DNA of 56,943 nt, from assembly GCA_035711845.1 (NCBI GenBank), contig DASTBU010000028.1:1-56943 (forward strand), in the 5' to 3' direction. Below are positions 1 to 9,568 of this stretch, in pieces (positions within the stretch are counted from its first letter, which is position 1; the number at the start of each line of letters is the position of its first letter). A program made the position numbers and the translations under genes. The notes under the pieces are model-generated. The model saw only the letters and a list, made by a program, of their open reading frames with translations. It did not search any database and was not told the origin of the DNA. The stretch comes from DASTBU01 sp035711845 (GTDB taxonomy: Bacteria; Acidobacteriota; Vicinamibacteria; Vicinamibacterales; 2-12-FULL-66-21).

Positions 1-2588
1 AGCACGACCAGGGCGATGCCGAGCGCGAACGTCAGCGGATCGTAGGGGGTGATGCTGTAGAGCTGTGCGCGCATCAATCCCGCGGCGGCGAGCGCCCCGA
101 GGCACCCAATCCCCGCGCCCAGCACCGTCAGCCGCAGCCCGTCGCGGAGGACGAGACGCATCACCTGCTCGGTTCGAGCGCCAAGGGCGACCCGCAGACC
201 GAACTCCCGGCGTCTCTGTCCGACAGCGTAGGAAATCACGCCGTATACGCCGATCGCGGTCAGCAGCAGGGCCGAGAGCGCGAAGGACAGCGCGACAATC
301 ATCGTGAACCAGCGGGTCGCCAGCGCGCTCGCCGTGTACGATCGCAGTGGGCGGACGTCGTAGATCGGCAGCATCGGGTCGAGTTCGGCCATCACCCGAC
401 GAACCGAAGGCACGAGATCCTCCGGCGCCGTCGCGGTTCGGATGACGTAAGCCATAGGGTTGCGGAACGATTGCGCAGAGGGAAAGTACATCTGCTCGCG
501 CAGATCCCGGGTGACGTCCCTGTGCCGCAGATGGCGAACGACGCCGACGATGGTGACGGTGACGCGCGGGCTGCCGGTCGTGCCAGGGTCGGCTTTCACG
601 CGTTCGCCGATCGCGCTCCCACCCGGCCGCAGGCGATGGGCGAGCTGAGTATCTACGATCGCCACCGGCAGCGTGTCGAGATCGTCGGCCTCTGTAAACC
701 AGCGTCCCTCGACCAGCTCCGCGCCAACGGCGTCGAAGTAGCCGGTGCTCACCGCGCGCGCGTCGGCGATCCCTGCCTGATCCTCATCCTGAATGCCCTC
801 GGGCAGGTACGGCGTGCCCCAGTTCGGGACCGTATCGTACGGCAGATGGCTGGTTGCACCCACGGCCTGAGCGCCCGAGAGTGCGCCAAGGCGCTCGCGG
901 AGCTGCCGTGAGAACGTGCTGACCGCTGCCGCGTCGCGGTACTTTCCACCTGCCATCGACACCTTGAACGTCAGCGCGTTCGTGTCCTCGAATCCGAGGT
1001 GGACGCGATTCAACTCGTAGAACCCGCGCCCCAGCAATCCCGCGCACACCAGCAGCACACTGCTCGTCGCGACCTGTGCGACCACGAGGCCCGCGCGGAG
1101 GCGATATCCCGTGCCGCCGATGGTCGAGCGCCCTCCGGTTTGCAGCAGTCGCGAGACATTCGCCCGAAACGTCTGCGATACGGGCGCGAGGGAGAAAAGG
1201 ATGCCCCAGGCGACCGAGACCAGTGCGGCGAACGCGAGCACGCGAACGTCGATGGTGGTCGCATCCATCCGGCTGAGGGCTGGCGGACGCAAGGCCAGGA
1301 GCGCCGGCAGCATCAGCTGCGCGAGGAGCACGCCGGCCCCGCCGCCGACGAGCGACAGGAGGACACCTTCCGTCAGCATCTGGCGGAAGATACGGGCGTG
1401 GCTGGCGCCAAGCGCAAGCCGGACTGTGGTCTCGTGGTGTCGGCTCGCGGCGCGCGCGACCAGCAGCCCTGCCACGTTCACGCAGCCGATGGCGAGGAGC
1501 AGGCAGACGGCTGCAAACAGCGCGAGCAGCGCGGGCTGCATCTCGCGCATCGCTTCGGCCTTCAGGGCCACCGCGTAGAACGTCGCGCCGTTCGGACCAT
1601 ACTCGGCGAATTCGCGTCCGACCTGCCGGCTGATGGCAGCGACCTCCTCTTTGGCCTCCTCGAGCCCGACGCCGGGTTTCATCCTGGCAACGACCCGCAG
1701 GAACTGCTGCTGTCGAGGGCCGTCCAGCGCATTCCGGCCGAGCAGCAGCCACGCCTGCTGATCGTCGGGAATCGCGGAGTCAGGCGGAAGCAGGAGCGAG
1801 AACGACGCCGGCATGACGCCGATGACCGTGGTCGCCTGGCCATTCACCTGGATCTCCCGGCCGATGATCCCGGCGTCGCCTCCGTAGCGCCGACGCCACA
1901 GATCGTTGCTGAGGAGGATGGTCGTCGAGCCATCGAGCCGATAGTCCTCGTCGCGGAACGTGCGCCCCAGGGAGGCATCCGCTCCCAGCACCTCGAAAAA
2001 GTCCGGTGTCACGAGCCCGACGCGCAGCTGCTCGGCTGCGGGCGAGTCGGTCAGGGCGACCGTGTTGGCCCAGATTCCTGCGAGCCCCGAGAACAGCCGA
2101 CCGCGACGGCGGAGGTCATTCAGTTCGGGGCCGGACAGTGGCGCGCGTGGGTACCCCACGCTCGTGAGGTCCTGCCAGACGAACACGAGCCGGTCGGAGT
2201 CGCGATATGGCAGAGGCGAAAGAAGCAGTGCGTTCACCACCGAGAAGATCGCCGAGGCGGCGCCAATCCCGGCGCCGAGCACGAGCACGACGAGCAGGCT
2301 GAAGGTGCGTGCCCGCCACAGGCGGCGCACGGCGTACGCCGCATCGCGCGACGCGATTTCGAGATGGTGCCCAGGGCCGACGGCCCGGACATCCTCCTTG
2401 ATCAGGTCGAGGGCGCCGAGCTCCCGCTGCGCGGCGCGGCGCGCGCTCTCGAGCCGGAGGCCGGCCGCCGCATGGCGTGCGGTCAGCTCTTCCAGTGCAA
2501 ACTGCAGCTCGTCGTCCAGGTCCCGCTCGAGCCTGGACGTGCGAAACATGGAACGAATCGCGCTCCGCGCCCGTGCCCACAGTCGCAT
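1..2588 (-). CDS. ADOP-family ABC transporter permease (MacB/FtsX type), partial at C-terminus
   Basis: This frame stays open from the ATG at 2588 to the left window edge (862 codons) and I checked its phase at several points. The N-terminus starts MRLWARARSAI and carries a short cytoplasmic region. A first membrane helix is followed by a MacB-type periplasmic domain, an FtsX core (LAIGCVNVAGLL near 1490), a second periplasmic domain and final helices containing ALGIALVVL. This duplicated layout is typical of acidobacterial orphan permeases, which lack a linked ATPase gene; none is visible here. The stop lies outside the window. The PadR gene ends 4 bp upstream, so the two are probably cotranscribed. 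The transported substrate or mechanical role is unknown. Confidence 0.93.
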   Translation of the reverse strand, partial: MRLWARARSAIRSMFRTSRLERDLDDELQFALEELTARHAAAGLRLESARRAAQRELGALDLIKEDVRAVGPGHHLEIASRDAAYAVRRLWRARTFSLLVVLVLGAGIGAASAIFSVVNALLLSPLPYRDSDRLVFVWQDLTSVGYPRAPLSGPELNDLRRRGRLFSGLAGIWANTVALTDSPAAEQLRVGLVTPDFFEVLGADASLGRTFRDEDYRLDGSTTILLSNDLWRRRYGGDAGIIGREIQVNGQATTVIGVMPASFSLLLPPDSAIPDDQQAWLLLGRNALDGPRQQQFLRVVARMKPGVGLEEAKEEVAAISRQVGREFAEYGPNGATFYAVALKAEAMREMQPALLALFAAVCLLLAIGCVNVAGLLVARAASRHHETTVRLALGASHARIFRQMLTEGVLLSLVGGGAGVLLAQLMLPALLALRPPALSRMDATTIDVRVLAFAALVSVAWGILFSLAPVSQTFRANVSRLLQTGGRSTIGGTGYRLRAGLVVAQVATSSVLLVCAGLLGRGFYELNRVHLGFEDTNALTFKVSMAGGKYRDAAAVSTFSRQLRERLGALSGAQAVGATSHLPYDTVPNWGTPYLPEGIQDEDQAGIADARAVSTGYFDAVGAELVEGRWFTEADDLDTLPVAIVDTQLAHRLRPGGSAIGERVKADPGTTGSPRVTVTIVGVVRHLRHRDVTRDLREQMYFPSAQSFRNPMAYVIRTATAPEDLVPSVRRVMAELDPMLPIYDVRPLRSYTASALATRWFTMIVALSFALSALLLTAIGVYGVISYAVGQRRREFGLRVALGARTEQVMRLVLRDGLRLTVLGAGIGCLGALAAAGLMRAQLYSITPYDPLTFALGIALVV

Positions 2589-2592
2589 TGGC

Positions 2593-2925
2593 CTACTCCG
2601 TCTCGAGCACCTGACCCACGGCGAGGCTGACGCGCAGCCAGTTGCGTCGCTCGATCCCGAGCTGCTTCCGGCCGGCGGCCGTCAACGTGTAAGCCTTCGC
2701 CCGCCTGCCCTCCCTCGTTTCCCCCCACTGCCCAACGATGAACCCGTCGCGTTCGAGGCGGTGGAGCGCAGGGAACAGCGAGCCCGGCTTGACCACAAAG
2801 GTGCCCTTCGTGATCTGGGCGATCCGATCGGCCACCGCCACGCCGTGCCTCGGCTCGAGCTCGAGGGTCTTCAGGATGAGGAGATCGAGCGTGCCCCTCA
2901 GAAGTTCCGCCGATTTTTCACCCAT
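2593..2925 (-). CDS. PadR-family transcriptional regulator
   Basis: A 110-aa winged-helix protein. The N-terminal segment LLRGTLDLLILKTLELEPRHG is the usual PadR opening, followed by KPGSLFPALHRLERDG (recognition helix and wing) and a basic KAYTLTAAGRKQL segment. It lies directly upstream of the ADOP permease with a 4-bp gap, so it most likely represses this two-gene unit and itself. The ATG at 2925 follows a GGAGGAC Shine-Dalgarno at a rather long distance. A CATATG motif near 2948 resembles the operators seen beside the other two PadR genes. An AT-rich stretch (about 3017-3055) lies further upstream. The ligand is unknown. Confidence 0.95.
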   Translation of the reverse strand: MGEKSAELLRGTLDLLILKTLELEPRHGVAVADRIAQITKGTFVVKPGSLFPALHRLERDGFIVGQWGETREGRRAKAYTLTAAGRKQLGIERRNWLRVSLAVGQVLETE

Positions 2926-3190
2926 CGCGATTCATGTCCTCCGAGCGCATATGTTGCGCGAGAATGCCGCGCGCCAGCCCGGCCAGACTGTCGAGTTGGA
3001 CTGAACGACATGTCAGAATTGGATGTCAATATTGTTAATCTATATCATGGGAGGCGATGACGGCAAGCGCGAACTGCATCCTGCATTCCGGGCTCGTCCC
3101 GGACTCCCCCGTCAGATACTGTGGAGGTTCCAGCGGTTGGCAGCGGAATATAATCCCGCCACCAGACCCACGTTGATCCGAGACGCTCCC

Positions 3191-4363
3191 ATGATCGTTT
3201 TCCGCTGTTGTCTCGCCGCGCTTCTTCTCTTCGTTTTTGTCGTCCTGCCGCGCGCCCAGGTGCCGGCCACACCCGTCTCGGGCATCGTCTTCGAGGACAC
3301 GAACCGCAATGGCGCGCGCGATCCCGGCGAGCGAGGGCTCGGCGGCATCGGCGTATCGAACCAGCACGAAGTCGTGGAGACCGCGATCGACGGCAGCTAT
3401 CGGCTGCAGGGAGCGGGATACGGCATCGTCTTCGTCAGCCTCGCTGACGGCTATGGGACCACGGGACCGTTCTGGCGAGCTGTTTCCACCGAGCCGATCG
3501 ATTTTGCGTTGACCGCCCGCACGCCGCCATCGACCTTCAGCTTCATCCACGCCTCCGACACGCACGTCAGCCGGCAGAGCGTCAGCCGCCTCCAGCAGCT
3601 TCGCTCGATTGCGGAGGAGCGCCGTCCCGATTTCGTGCTGATCACGGGCGACCTCGTCCGCGACGCGCTGCGGGTCGGTGAAGAGGAGGCGCGAGGGTAT
3701 TACGACCTCTACACGAACGAGACCCGGCGCTTCCCGATGCCCGTATGGAGCGTGCCTGGAAACCACGAGAACTTCGGCATCGAACGCCACCAGTCCCTCG
3801 TCAGCGCCTCGCATCCCCTGTACGGCAAAGGGATGTATCGAGCACGGCTGGGACCGAACTATTACTCCTTCACGCATGGCGGCGTCCACTTCGTCGGTCT
3901 CGATTCGGTGGACATCGCGGACCTCTGGTATTACGGACACGTCGACGCCACGCAACTCACGTGGCTGCGGGCCGATCTCGCGCGGCTGCCGGCGGGAACA
4001 ACGGTCGTGACGTTCAACCACATTCCGTTCATCAGCGCGGTCGAGCCCATGTCGGGATTTCGGGACGATGGCGCCGCGCCGACGCTCATCAAGGTGGGAG
4101 ACCGTACGGTGTTCCGGCACGTGGTCTCCAATTTCAAGGAGATCCTCCCCATCCTTCAGTCGCGCGACTGGCCGCTCGCGCTTGGCGGGCACGGGCACAT
4201 ACGCGAGTCGATCCGTTACGAATCGGCCACCCGCACGCGCTTTCACCAGGCAGCCGCCGTCGTCGGGCCGACAACCGACGTGGTGTCCGCCATCTCCGGC
4301 GTCGCGCTGTATCGCGTGCGGGACCGCGTGATTGATGACGGCGAGTTCATCCCGATCCGCTAG
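3191..4363 (+). CDS. Secreted calcineurin-like metallophosphoesterase
   Basis: A 390-aa protein with a signal peptide (MIVFRCCLAALLLFVFVVLP). It has an N-terminal SdrD/MetallophosN-like beta domain (residues about 28-110, with an EDTNRNGARDPGE motif) and a metallophosphoesterase domain. The metal-binding motifs are in order: D123-x-H125, GD at 153-154, GNHE at 190-193, a later NH, and GGHGH. These should bind a dinuclear metal centre and hydrolyse phosphoesters outside the cytoplasm. The frame is open further upstream, but the start at 3191 gives the clear signal peptide. The precise substrate cannot be read from sequence. Confidence 0.92.
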   Translation: MIVFRCCLAALLLFVFVVLPRAQVPATPVSGIVFEDTNRNGARDPGERGLGGIGVSNQHEVVETAIDGSYRLQGAGYGIVFVSLADGYGTTGPFWRAVSTEPIDFALTARTPPSTFSFIHASDTHVSRQSVSRLQQLRSIAEERRPDFVLITGDLVRDALRVGEEEARGYYDLYTNETRRFPMPVWSVPGNHENFGIERHQSLVSASHPLYGKGMYRARLGPNYYSFTHGGVHFVGLDSVDIADLWYYGHVDATQLTWLRADLARLPAGTTVVTFNHIPFISAVEPMSGFRDDGAAPTLIKVGDRTVFRHVVSNFKEILPILQSRDWPLALGGHGHIRESIRYESATRTRFHQAAAVVGPTTDVVSAISGVALYRVRDRVIDDGEFIPIR

Positions 4364-4470
4364 TCCGTCCCGGGTGCCTCGAGCGCCGCGATGTCGAGAA
4401 ACGGCCGGCGGCTCCGACACTGCAGATGAACGCGCACCACGCCAGCGCGGAAGTCCAGGGGAGACAAGCC

Positions 4471-4902
4471 ATGACGGTCACACGTCCGGTCCATGCGGTC
4501 GGGTCCTCCCGACGGCGGCTGCGCAGCGCCGCCGCGGTCCTTGTCGGATTCATCTCGGTCGCCGTGCTGTCGCTCGTGACGGACCAGCTTCTTCACGTAC
4601 TCGATGTCTATCCACCCTGGGGCGAGCCGATGTGGGGGACACGGCTGAATCTTCTGGCCCTGTCCTATCGGATCGTTTACACGATCCTCGGCGGCTACAT
4701 CACGGCCAGCCTGGCGCCCCATGCGCCGATGCGTCACGTTGTCGTGCTCGCGGTGATTGGATTCATCGCCGGGGCGGCTGGCGCCATCGCTGCGATCAGC
4801 ATGGCCGACCTGGGGCCGGACTGGTATCCCATCGCGCTCGCGCTGAGCGGTCCGCCCTCGGTCTGGGCCGGGGGAGTTCTCTGGAGCGCGAAGCACCGCT
4901 GA
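4471..4902 (+). CDS. Small integral membrane protein, function unknown
   Basis: A 143-aa protein with about four hydrophobic segments (around AAVLVGFISVAVLSLV, LLALSYRIVYTILGGYI, HVVVLAVIGFIAGAAGAI and a C-terminal one). The start at 4471 follows an AGGGGAGA ribosome binding site; an upstream in-frame ATG at 4426 would give a less convincing hydrophilic extension. No catalytic motif is seen. It lies between the phosphoesterase and a VOC protein on the same strand, but the gaps (about 107 and 118 bp) do not prove an operon. Confidence 0.75.
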   Translation: MTVTRPVHAVGSSRRRLRSAAAVLVGFISVAVLSLVTDQLLHVLDVYPPWGEPMWGTRLNLLALSYRIVYTILGGYITASLAPHAPMRHVVVLAVIGFIAGAAGAIAAISMADLGPDWYPIALALSGPPSVWAGGVLWSAKHR

Positions 4903-5020
4903 GCAGGAACCAGGGTCTTCGACCACGGCCTGCGGACCACGAAAAATGAGATGTCGAGAATCGCTCCTCAGGTCCGACTTACACGCAAAACGGGCAGGAG
5001 TGCCATTGAAGGAGTCAGTG

Positions 5021-5476
5021 ATGCCGTCGATTACGCCGTTTCTGTGGTTCGACACGCAGGCCGAAGAGGCGATGAACCTCTACGTGTCCATTTTCAAGCA
5101 ATCGAAGGTCCTCACCGTGAACCGGGTGCAAGGACGTGTCATATCCGCCGAGTTCGAGCTCGGAGGCCTGAAGTTCATGGCCCTCAACGGCGGTCCACAC
5201 CACGCTTTCAACGAAGCGATCTCTTTCTTCGTGGGGTGCGAGACCCAGCAGGAGATCGACGATCTGTGGACGAAGCTCGCCGCGAACGGGGGGGCACCGG
5301 GCCGGTGCGGGTGGCTCAAGGACAAGTTCGGGCTGTCCTGGCAAATCGTGCCCAACGGGCTGGGCAGAATGCTTGGTGACAGCGATCCCGAAAAGTCCGG
5401 ACGCGTGATGAACGCGATGATGCAGATGGACAAGCTGGACCTGGGGCGATTGCAACAGGCGTACGACGGAGCGTGA
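5021..5476 (+). CDS. VOC-superfamily protein, PhnB / 3-demethylubiquinone methyltransferase-like
   Basis: A 151-aa cytosolic protein. ITPFLWFDTQAEEAMNLYVS is the characteristic opening of the PhnB-like VOC family, and GLKFMALNGG, FNEAISFFVGCETQQEID and LKDKFGLSWQIVPNGL follow in the usual order. The family length is about 150 aa, so it is complete. The ATG at 5021 follows a GGAG motif; the frame extends upstream to 4946 without a better site. Members are often named after a methyltransferase but most have no proven activity; glyoxalase-fold binding is the safe statement. Confidence 0.9.
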   Translation: MPSITPFLWFDTQAEEAMNLYVSIFKQSKVLTVNRVQGRVISAEFELGGLKFMALNGGPHHAFNEAISFFVGCETQQEIDDLWTKLAANGGAPGRCGWLKDKFGLSWQIVPNGLGRMLGDSDPEKSGRVMNAMMQMDKLDLGRLQQAYDGA

Positions 5477-5524
5477 AGGCGACGAGCCTTCTCGCTGCGC
5501 GCCAGCAGGCGGGCGGCCGGGCGT

Positions 5525-6631
5525 TTAGCGGTTGGATGGCGGGGAAGGGGCGATCCCGGGCGTGCCGGACCTGGCCTCGATCAGCTGCCGCGCGAGATGG
5601 TTGACGATTGTTGTGTCGTTGCGCGATGCGGCGAGATACGCCGCGGTCATCAATTGCTCCCGGCGCTGGCGCAGGAGGTCCGTGATGCCTTCCCGGACTC
5701 CGGGTGTGCTGAGATCGCGCTGACCGGCCGCTTCTCGTGCGACGACCAGCACCAGGACATGTCCGCCGCCTGCGCTCACGGTCGTCACGTCGCCTGGCTT
5801 CGCCTTCAGGACGGCCTGACGCAGCGCGGGGGCGACCTGGTTCAGTGCCGAAACCGGGACGAACCCGAGGTCGCCGCCCTGTGGCGCTGTCTGGGGGTCC
5901 TCGGAGTACTCCCTCGCGAGCGAGGCGAAGTCTGCCCCGCCCTTGAGGCGCTCCACGAGCATCCGGACCTTGCGCTGCGCTTCTGCCGGACTGGCTGCAT
6001 CGTCGTTTGCCCGGTTGCGCACCTGAGGGTTGCGCACCGGGGTCACGACGATCTGGGCGATGCGATGCCGGGTCTCCGCCACGTTGAACTGCGCGCGATT
6101 CTTCTCGTAGAAGTCGCGAATAGTGTCGTCTCCGATCACGATCTTCGATCCGACTTCCTGCTCCAGCAGTTTCTGAACCGTCAGCTCGCGGCGCAGATCG
6201 GTCCTCATGTCCTCGGGTGCAAGCCCACGCTGGTCGAGCTCCTTGCGAAAGGCATCTTCCGGCATGTTGCTCTTGCGCTCCGCGTACGCCTTGTCCAGCT
6301 CGGCGTCGGTCACCTCGACTTTCAACACCCTGGCGCGCTCGAGAAGAATGTCCTGGTCGATTAGTTCTTCGAGCAGGCGGAGCTTGGCCGCGAGCGCTTC
6401 CTCCTCCGACGGCTCGGGCGTTGCCGGCGCCACGCGCCGGTACGCCCGCTCCACGAGGTCTTTGCGGATCTCACGCCCGCCGACGACAGCCCACACGTCG
6501 GGGGACAGCGCCGCCGGGGGCGTTGTCGTCGCAGCGCCGCCGCACGCGGCCGCGAAACACGCCGCCACGAGCGCTGCCGTGGCGCCCCGCGGCCGAGGGC
6601 GGGGCGTCTGGATGGAGTCGCCTGAATGCAT
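5525..6631 (-). CDS. Lipoprotein peptidyl-prolyl cis-trans isomerase (SurA/PrsA-like parvulin)
   Basis: A 368-aa protein starting at MHSGDSIQ. The N-terminus has a lipoprotein signal with possible lipid-anchor cysteines at 25 (VAAC) and 30. A SurA-N-like chaperone helix domain follows, including the segment LEELIDQDILLERARVL. A parvulin (PpiC) rotamase domain lies at about 185-310 and includes ADFASLAREYSEDP and GGDLGFVPVS. It should fold exported or outer-membrane proteins in the periplasm. It is transcribed divergently from the TonB receptor, a possible client. The frame extends to 6760, but the 6631 start fits the signal peptide. Confidence 0.92.
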   Translation of the reverse strand: MHSGDSIQTPRPRPRGATAALVAACFAAACGGAATTTPPAALSPDVWAVVGGREIRKDLVERAYRRVAPATPEPSEEEALAAKLRLLEELIDQDILLERARVLKVEVTDAELDKAYAERKSNMPEDAFRKELDQRGLAPEDMRTDLRRELTVQKLLEQEVGSKIVIGDDTIRDFYEKNRAQFNVAETRHRIAQIVVTPVRNPQVRNRANDDAASPAEAQRKVRMLVERLKGGADFASLAREYSEDPQTAPQGGDLGFVPVSALNQVAPALRQAVLKAKPGDVTTVSAGGGHVLVLVVAREAAGQRDLSTPGVREGITDLLRQRREQLMTAAYLAASRNDTTIVNHLARQLIEARSGTPGIAPSPPSNR

Positions 6632-6699
6632 GAGCCACGGTAACAGTTTCGTCGGGTTCGCGCCAAGTGCCGCGACAGAAGGGCGCGCGAGCCCTTTAC

Positions 6700-6776
6700 C
6701 CCAATCTCCCCGTGGCCTCCGCGCCCCCGTGCCTCCGTGCTGGGCCTCCAGTGTCTCCAATCACTCCCCCCGCGCC
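6700..6776. repeat. Degenerate CTCCGTG-type tandem repeat
   Basis: The gap between the divergent isomerase and TonB receptor genes contains repeated C-rich words, variants of CCTCCGTG, at a spacing of mostly 8 to 9 bases. The periodicity is weaker than in the heptamer arrays elsewhere in the window. It may be a decayed member of the same phenomenon. Confidence 0.4.
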
Positions 6777-6807
6777 CCACAGCTCGACCACCTGCCCATG
6801 CATGTGT

Positions 6808-6836
6808 TTGACAACCGTCAGCCGCAGAAGTAAGAA
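6808..6836 (+). promoter_or_regulatory. Sigma-70-like promoter of the TonB receptor gene
   Basis: TTGACA at 6808-6813 and TAAGAA at 6831-6836 are separated by exactly 17 bp. The expected transcription start near 6843 would give a leader of about 15 nt that carries an AGGAGG ribosome binding site at 6845-6850, directly before the ATG at 6858. This is a sequence-based inference. Confidence 0.6.
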
Positions 6837-6857
6837 ACCACACCAGGAGGCGACATC

Positions 6858-9485
6858 ATGATCCGGCTCCGGCACCTCGTCACCGTTGCGGTCGTCCTTC
6901 TGCCACCGATCGCGGCGGCCGGAGCCTGGCAGGAAGGGCAGATTCGCGGTGTGGTACAGGACGCCACCCGCTCCGGACTCCCCGGCGCCACGCTCACCGT
7001 CACGAATCAGACCACGAAACAGACGCGGACGGTGACCACGGCCGCCGACGGCAGCTACACGCTTTCTGTGCCTCCCGGACGTTACGAGGTGAGCGTGTCT
7101 GCGACCGGCTTCGCCATCGCCACCCAGGTTGTCGATGTCGCCCCGGGCGGATCGGGCCAGGCGGACTTCTTGCTCCAGACCCAGCTGTCCGAGCAGATCA
7201 CCGTGACCGCCACAAAGCGCGAGCAGACGCTGCTGGATGTCCCCTTCTCGGTGGCGGCGCCCACCGAGGAACTGCTGCGCGCTCGCGGCGTCGACAGCAT
7301 CGAGGGCGTGGCCGCGAACGTCGGAGGCTTCACCGTCCAGAATCTAGGGCCGGGACAGAGCCAAGTGGCCATGCGCGGTGTTTCGGCCGGGCAGATCGTC
7401 CGGGATCAGCCGGGAGTGAAAGAGCAGGTGGGCATCTACCTCGACGAGTCGGTCCTGTCGTTTTCGCTGTTCACGCCGGATCTCGATTTCTTCGACACCA
7501 ATCGCATCGAGGTGCTTCGCGGCCCGCAAGGGACCTTGTTCGGTTCGGGCTCGCTCTCCGGCACCGTCCGCTACATCACGAATCAGCCCGAACTGGGCGT
7601 CACGAGGGGGTTCTCCGAGCTCACGTTCAATGGTCTGAACGATGGCGGGTTCGGCGGCAATGTCAAGTTCGGCTTCAACGTCCCAGTGGGCGACAAGGCC
7701 GCCGTGCGGGTGGCCTCGTACTATGACCGTATTGCCGGATACATGGACGCGGTTCAGCCCGATCTCGGCGTGCAGGACGACGTCAACGACGGCTTTCGGG
7801 GCGGTGTGCGAGCGGCGGTGAGGATCGCCCCGAACGAGCGCACGGCGATCACGCCCCGGATCGTCTATCAGCGCGTCAAAATGGATGGCTGGAACCGCAT
7901 AGACGAGTACAACATCCTCGCCAATCCGTTCACGACGACTCGTCCCCCAGTGACCCTCGGTGACCGCAGCCAATTCACTCAGCTCGGCGAGGAGTTCACG
8001 GACGATTTCGTGCTCGCCGATCTCAACATCGACCACGAGTTCGGAGAGCTGATCCTGACGTCGATTACCTCCTACACTTACCGCGACATCCTGGTGGTTC
8101 GCGATGCCGGCGCGTTGACCTCCAGCATCACCGCCACGGGCAGCCTCGCGCAACCGGAGAACGTCTACACCCTCGATGCGCCGCTGAACGATGCCACCAC
8201 GGCCAATGCGTGGACGCAGGAGCTTCGTGTGGCCGGCGGCGCCGATCGTTATCCCTGGGTCGCAGGCCTGTTCTACAGCCACGTGAACCGGGATTACGGG
8301 CAGAGCCTTCCGGTGATCGGGTTCGAGGACCTGAGCGGCATCGCCACGACAGGTTTGCGGGCGCCGAAGGACACTCTGTTCTTCTCCGATCTCGGGTACA
8401 AGTTCAATCAGTTCGCCCTCTTTGGCGAGGTGACCGTGTCCGCGACGGAGCAGCTCAGCTTCACGGGCGGGCTTCGCTACTACAACTTCAGCGAGGACAA
8501 GGAGCAGGTCTTCGACGGGATCTTCGCCCACGACGACACCGGAGTCGCAGTGGTTTCTCAACCTGGAGAAACCGATGCAGACGGTCTGGCCCCACGGCTG
8601 ATCGCCACGTACAAGCTCTCGGACATCACGAATCTGAACGCGCAGATCTCACGCGGGTTCCGGCTCGGCGGGGTCAACGATCCGCTCAACGTACCGCTCT
8701 GCACGCCCGAGGACCTCGTCACGTTCAGCGGACGGGAGACGTGGGACGACGAGACGGTGTGGAATTATGAAGTCGGCGTGAAGTCGCGCGTGCTGAACAA
8801 CAAGGGAGCGGTGGGCGTTGCCGCCTTCTACATGGACATCACCGACCTTCAGGCGACTGTCACAGCCGGCGAGTGCTCCTCGCGCATCGTGTTCAACGTG
8901 CCGGACGCACGGAGCCGAGGGTTCGAGATCGAATTCGAGGCGGCCCCGACCGACAACTTCGACTTTGCCATCTCAGGAAGCTTCACCGATTCGGAGCTGA
9001 GATCGACTGTCACCTCCACAGACGAAGACGGCGTCGTCAGCGTCGTGTCGGGCATCGAAGAAGGGCGACGTCTGCCAACCGTGCCCAGATTCCAGCTTGC
9101 CTCGGCGGCGACCTACCAGTGGGAGGTGAGGCCCGGCGCCCTCGCGTACGTGACGGGGACCTACCAGCACATCGGCTCACGCTTCACGCAGGTCGGTGAC
9201 GAGGAGCTCGGGACACTGGACTTGTTGTCGTTCGAGCCCCACACGATCGGCGGCCCATTGACCGCGACCGTCTTTACATACGATCCCAAACTACCCGGGT
9301 ACGACCTCCTCAACCTCCGCGTGGGACTCCGTCGAGCCGGGTGGGACGTGGCGTTCTTCCTCAACAACGTGACCAACGAGCGCGCGCTGCTGTCCTTCGA
9401 CCAGGAGCGTGGAACGCGCGCACGCATCGCCTACATGACGAATCAGCCGCGCACGTTCGGTATCGCGACACGGTTCGACTTCTGA
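6858..9485 (+). CDS. TonB-dependent receptor with N-terminal carboxypeptidase-like domain
   Basis: An 875-aa outer-membrane receptor. A signal peptide is followed by a carboxypeptidase regulatory-like beta domain (about 25-110, GVVQDATRSGLPGATLTV), a TonB plug (about 115-240, with the TonB-box-like ITVTATKREQTLLDVP and RGPQGTLFGSGSLSGTVRYI) and a 22-strand barrel ending in a terminal phenylalanine (IATRFDF). Energised by TonB, it should import a bound ligand. The plug resembles that of FecA/CirA-type receptors more than the SusC group; the ligand is not evident. The ATG has a strong AGGAGG ribosome binding site. No SusD, siderophore or sugar genes lie nearby. Confidence 0.95.
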   Translation: MIRLRHLVTVAVVLLPPIAAAGAWQEGQIRGVVQDATRSGLPGATLTVTNQTTKQTRTVTTAADGSYTLSVPPGRYEVSVSATGFAIATQVVDVAPGGSGQADFLLQTQLSEQITVTATKREQTLLDVPFSVAAPTEELLRARGVDSIEGVAANVGGFTVQNLGPGQSQVAMRGVSAGQIVRDQPGVKEQVGIYLDESVLSFSLFTPDLDFFDTNRIEVLRGPQGTLFGSGSLSGTVRYITNQPELGVTRGFSELTFNGLNDGGFGGNVKFGFNVPVGDKAAVRVASYYDRIAGYMDAVQPDLGVQDDVNDGFRGGVRAAVRIAPNERTAITPRIVYQRVKMDGWNRIDEYNILANPFTTTRPPVTLGDRSQFTQLGEEFTDDFVLADLNIDHEFGELILTSITSYTYRDILVVRDAGALTSSITATGSLAQPENVYTLDAPLNDATTANAWTQELRVAGGADRYPWVAGLFYSHVNRDYGQSLPVIGFEDLSGIATTGLRAPKDTLFFSDLGYKFNQFALFGEVTVSATEQLSFTGGLRYYNFSEDKEQVFDGIFAHDDTGVAVVSQPGETDADGLAPRLIATYKLSDITNLNAQISRGFRLGGVNDPLNVPLCTPEDLVTFSGRETWDDETVWNYEVGVKSRVLNNKGAVGVAAFYMDITDLQATVTAGECSSRIVFNVPDARSRGFEIEFEAAPTDNFDFAISGSFTDSELRSTVTSTDEDGVVSVVSGIEEGRRLPTVPRFQLASAATYQWEVRPGALAYVTGTYQHIGSRFTQVGDEELGTLDLLSFEPHTIGGPLTATVFTYDPKLPGYDLLNLRVGLRRAGWDVAFFLNNVTNERALLSFDQERGTRARIAYMTNQPRTFGIATRFDF

Positions 9486-9568
9486 CATGGGTGCACCAGC
9501 TCGAGCACCAGCAGCTGGCCGACAGCCGCCTCGTCGCTCCAGGATCAGGCGATCGCCGCTCGCGCCCG

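Noticed and set aside
999..2630. Long plus-strand open frame (543 codons) across the first permease
   Set aside because: It is antisense to a clear ADOP permease; its Arg/Gln/Glu-rich translation has no domain and arises from the high GC content.
9486..9568. Residual open sequence after the TonB receptor as a small gene
   Set aside because: Only 83 bp, with no start and ribosome binding site pair, and it lies between convergent gene ends.
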